A DNA stretch of 64,000 nt, from NCBI RefSeq assembly GCF_037893015.1, contig NC_133665.1, forward strand, positions 101,133,637-101,197,636, given 5' to 3'. The notes beneath the pieces are model-generated. The model was not told the DNA's origin. It saw only the letters and a program-made list of their open reading frames with translations, and did not search any database. The stretch comes from Macrotis lagotis (taxonomy: Eukaryota > Chordata > Mammalia > Peramelemorphia > Peramelidae). How positions within the stretch are numbered: position 1 is the stretch's first letter; the number at the start of each line of letters is the position of its first letter. Positions 63,170-64,000 of the stretch are shown here, in pieces. The position numbers and the translations under genes were made by a program.

Positions 63170-64000
63170 GTGTGTAGACCTAAAAGTTGGAGGGATTTTT
63201 TTGGGGGGGAGGGTTGGAAAAAGTAAAAGACACTGAGGGAGAATAGATGTTTTGAGCCCTGTTCTCTCCCCTCTCCCTGCCTATGTGTCCAGAGCTAGGA
63301 AATGAAGTATTTTACTTTGGGGGGTGTGGGAGGAATTAGAGTGGAGGAGATATCCTAAACATACATAAAGTTCCTATTCCCTAGAGAATCTGAAGGCTAC
63401 CCTCTTCACCTCTGGGGGAAGGTGAGCCTTAGAAAAGAAGTAAGTATCATGACCCTGAGACCTGGCAGAGGACCATGACTGAAGATGAGAATGGTAGAGA
63501 CGTGCTCCTGGGAAGAATTACATCCTTGCATTATCTATTCTACAGGGTTGTTGGGGAGAATTTTCCACTCCCTCACCACTCCAATCAATGGCCAAGGCAC
63601 ATTATTCCCTGCCCCCCCCCCCAGAAAAATGCCTTTCTCCTCCATCCCTTTTTTCCCTTTATTGCTATTGTGTCACCCTACTTCATGCCCTTTTCATCAT
63701 TGGTTTAGATTACTATAATTCTCATTTTATTTGTACTCCTGGTTTCTGTTGCTTCCCCTCCCAAAAAAATTGTCCACAAAACTGAAAATAATCATCCAAG
63801 GCATACACCTGACTTCCTCACTCCAAAACTGCTTGCAATTTCCTATTACCTCCCTCATAAGGTCTTTTCTCCAGTCATTGTTAATTCTGGCTGGACTCAT
63901 TTATTCCTCTAATGAAGTTAACAAACATCATCATGACTTAATGGCTTTCATAGTCTTACCCTGTTCATACTCTTCTTCAATTTCATTTGGAAGCTCTGGT
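63170..64000. other. Start of gene 3 intron 4, nothing recognised
   Basis: I looked for exon 5 (…MLCAG…) and saw none before the window ends. Short frames at 63475-63785 have no domain. Confidence 0.45.

Overview
The window is mammalian nuclear DNA, almost certainly from a marsupial. It is full of tRNA-derived SINEs with the metatherian head (gctaggtggtgcagtggatagag) and matching tRNA/MIR-like body, together with marsupial-type L1 3' ends, MIR and L2 fossils and many long microsatellites. Genes are sparse, split into short exons separated by kilobase introns with GT-AG borders. I cannot tell from sequence alone which marsupial it is.

The only genes I recognise are a head-to-tail cluster, all on the + strand, of chymotrypsin-fold (S1A) serine proteases. 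They look like the testis serine protease group PRSS42/43/44/45/46 (TESSP). Gene 1 (10461-20406) is a decayed pseudogene: the signal-peptide exon and its donor are intact, but exon 3 has lost its acceptor AG, carries a stop codon and has Lys in place of the catalytic His; exons 4 and 5 are frameshifted, and no Ser exon was found. Gene 2 (24255-46463) can be read as six exons that join in frame to exactly 999 nt (332 aa). It has a signal peptide, a K-IMGG activation site, an intact His/Asp/Ser triad, an unusual S1 pocket (Ala at 189, Ser at 226) and a hydrophobic C-terminus like a GPI-anchor signal. Gene 3 (55081 to beyond the window) has its first four exons here, with its first two exons in a CpG island; the Ser exon lies past position 64000. 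All three genes share the same exon grammar: a phase-1 signal exon, a 27-33 nt micro-exon, a 163-nt His exon and a ~275-nt Asp exon. All three also have a pyrimidine-rich tract in intron 1. Genes 1 and 2 share a (TG)n microsatellite just after the micro-exon.

Layout: 1-10 kb has no gene, with an ~850-bp inverted repeat (341-1215 / 4020-4868), L2, MIR, SINE and L1 remnants and a GC-rich single-copy stretch at 6.2-7.0 kb. 10-20 kb is pseudogene 1. 21-24 kb has an inverted, minus-strand copy of the gene 2 promoter and signal exon, whose leucine run has become (CTG)17. 24-46.5 kb is gene 2. 46.5-53 kb is repeats, including a LINE with an ORF1 but no visible ORF2. 54.1-54.8 kb is a 17-copy 39-bp minisatellite directly upstream of the gene 3 CpG island. 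55-64 kb is gene 3.

The least explained structure is a set of local fold-back (inverted) duplications, four in all, one of which shows a clean 39-bp jump into a protease exon, plus a 306-bp direct copy ~98% identical to its source 2 kb away. These suggest repeated replication template switching in this cluster. I ran no alignment or database search: identities and family names are by eye.
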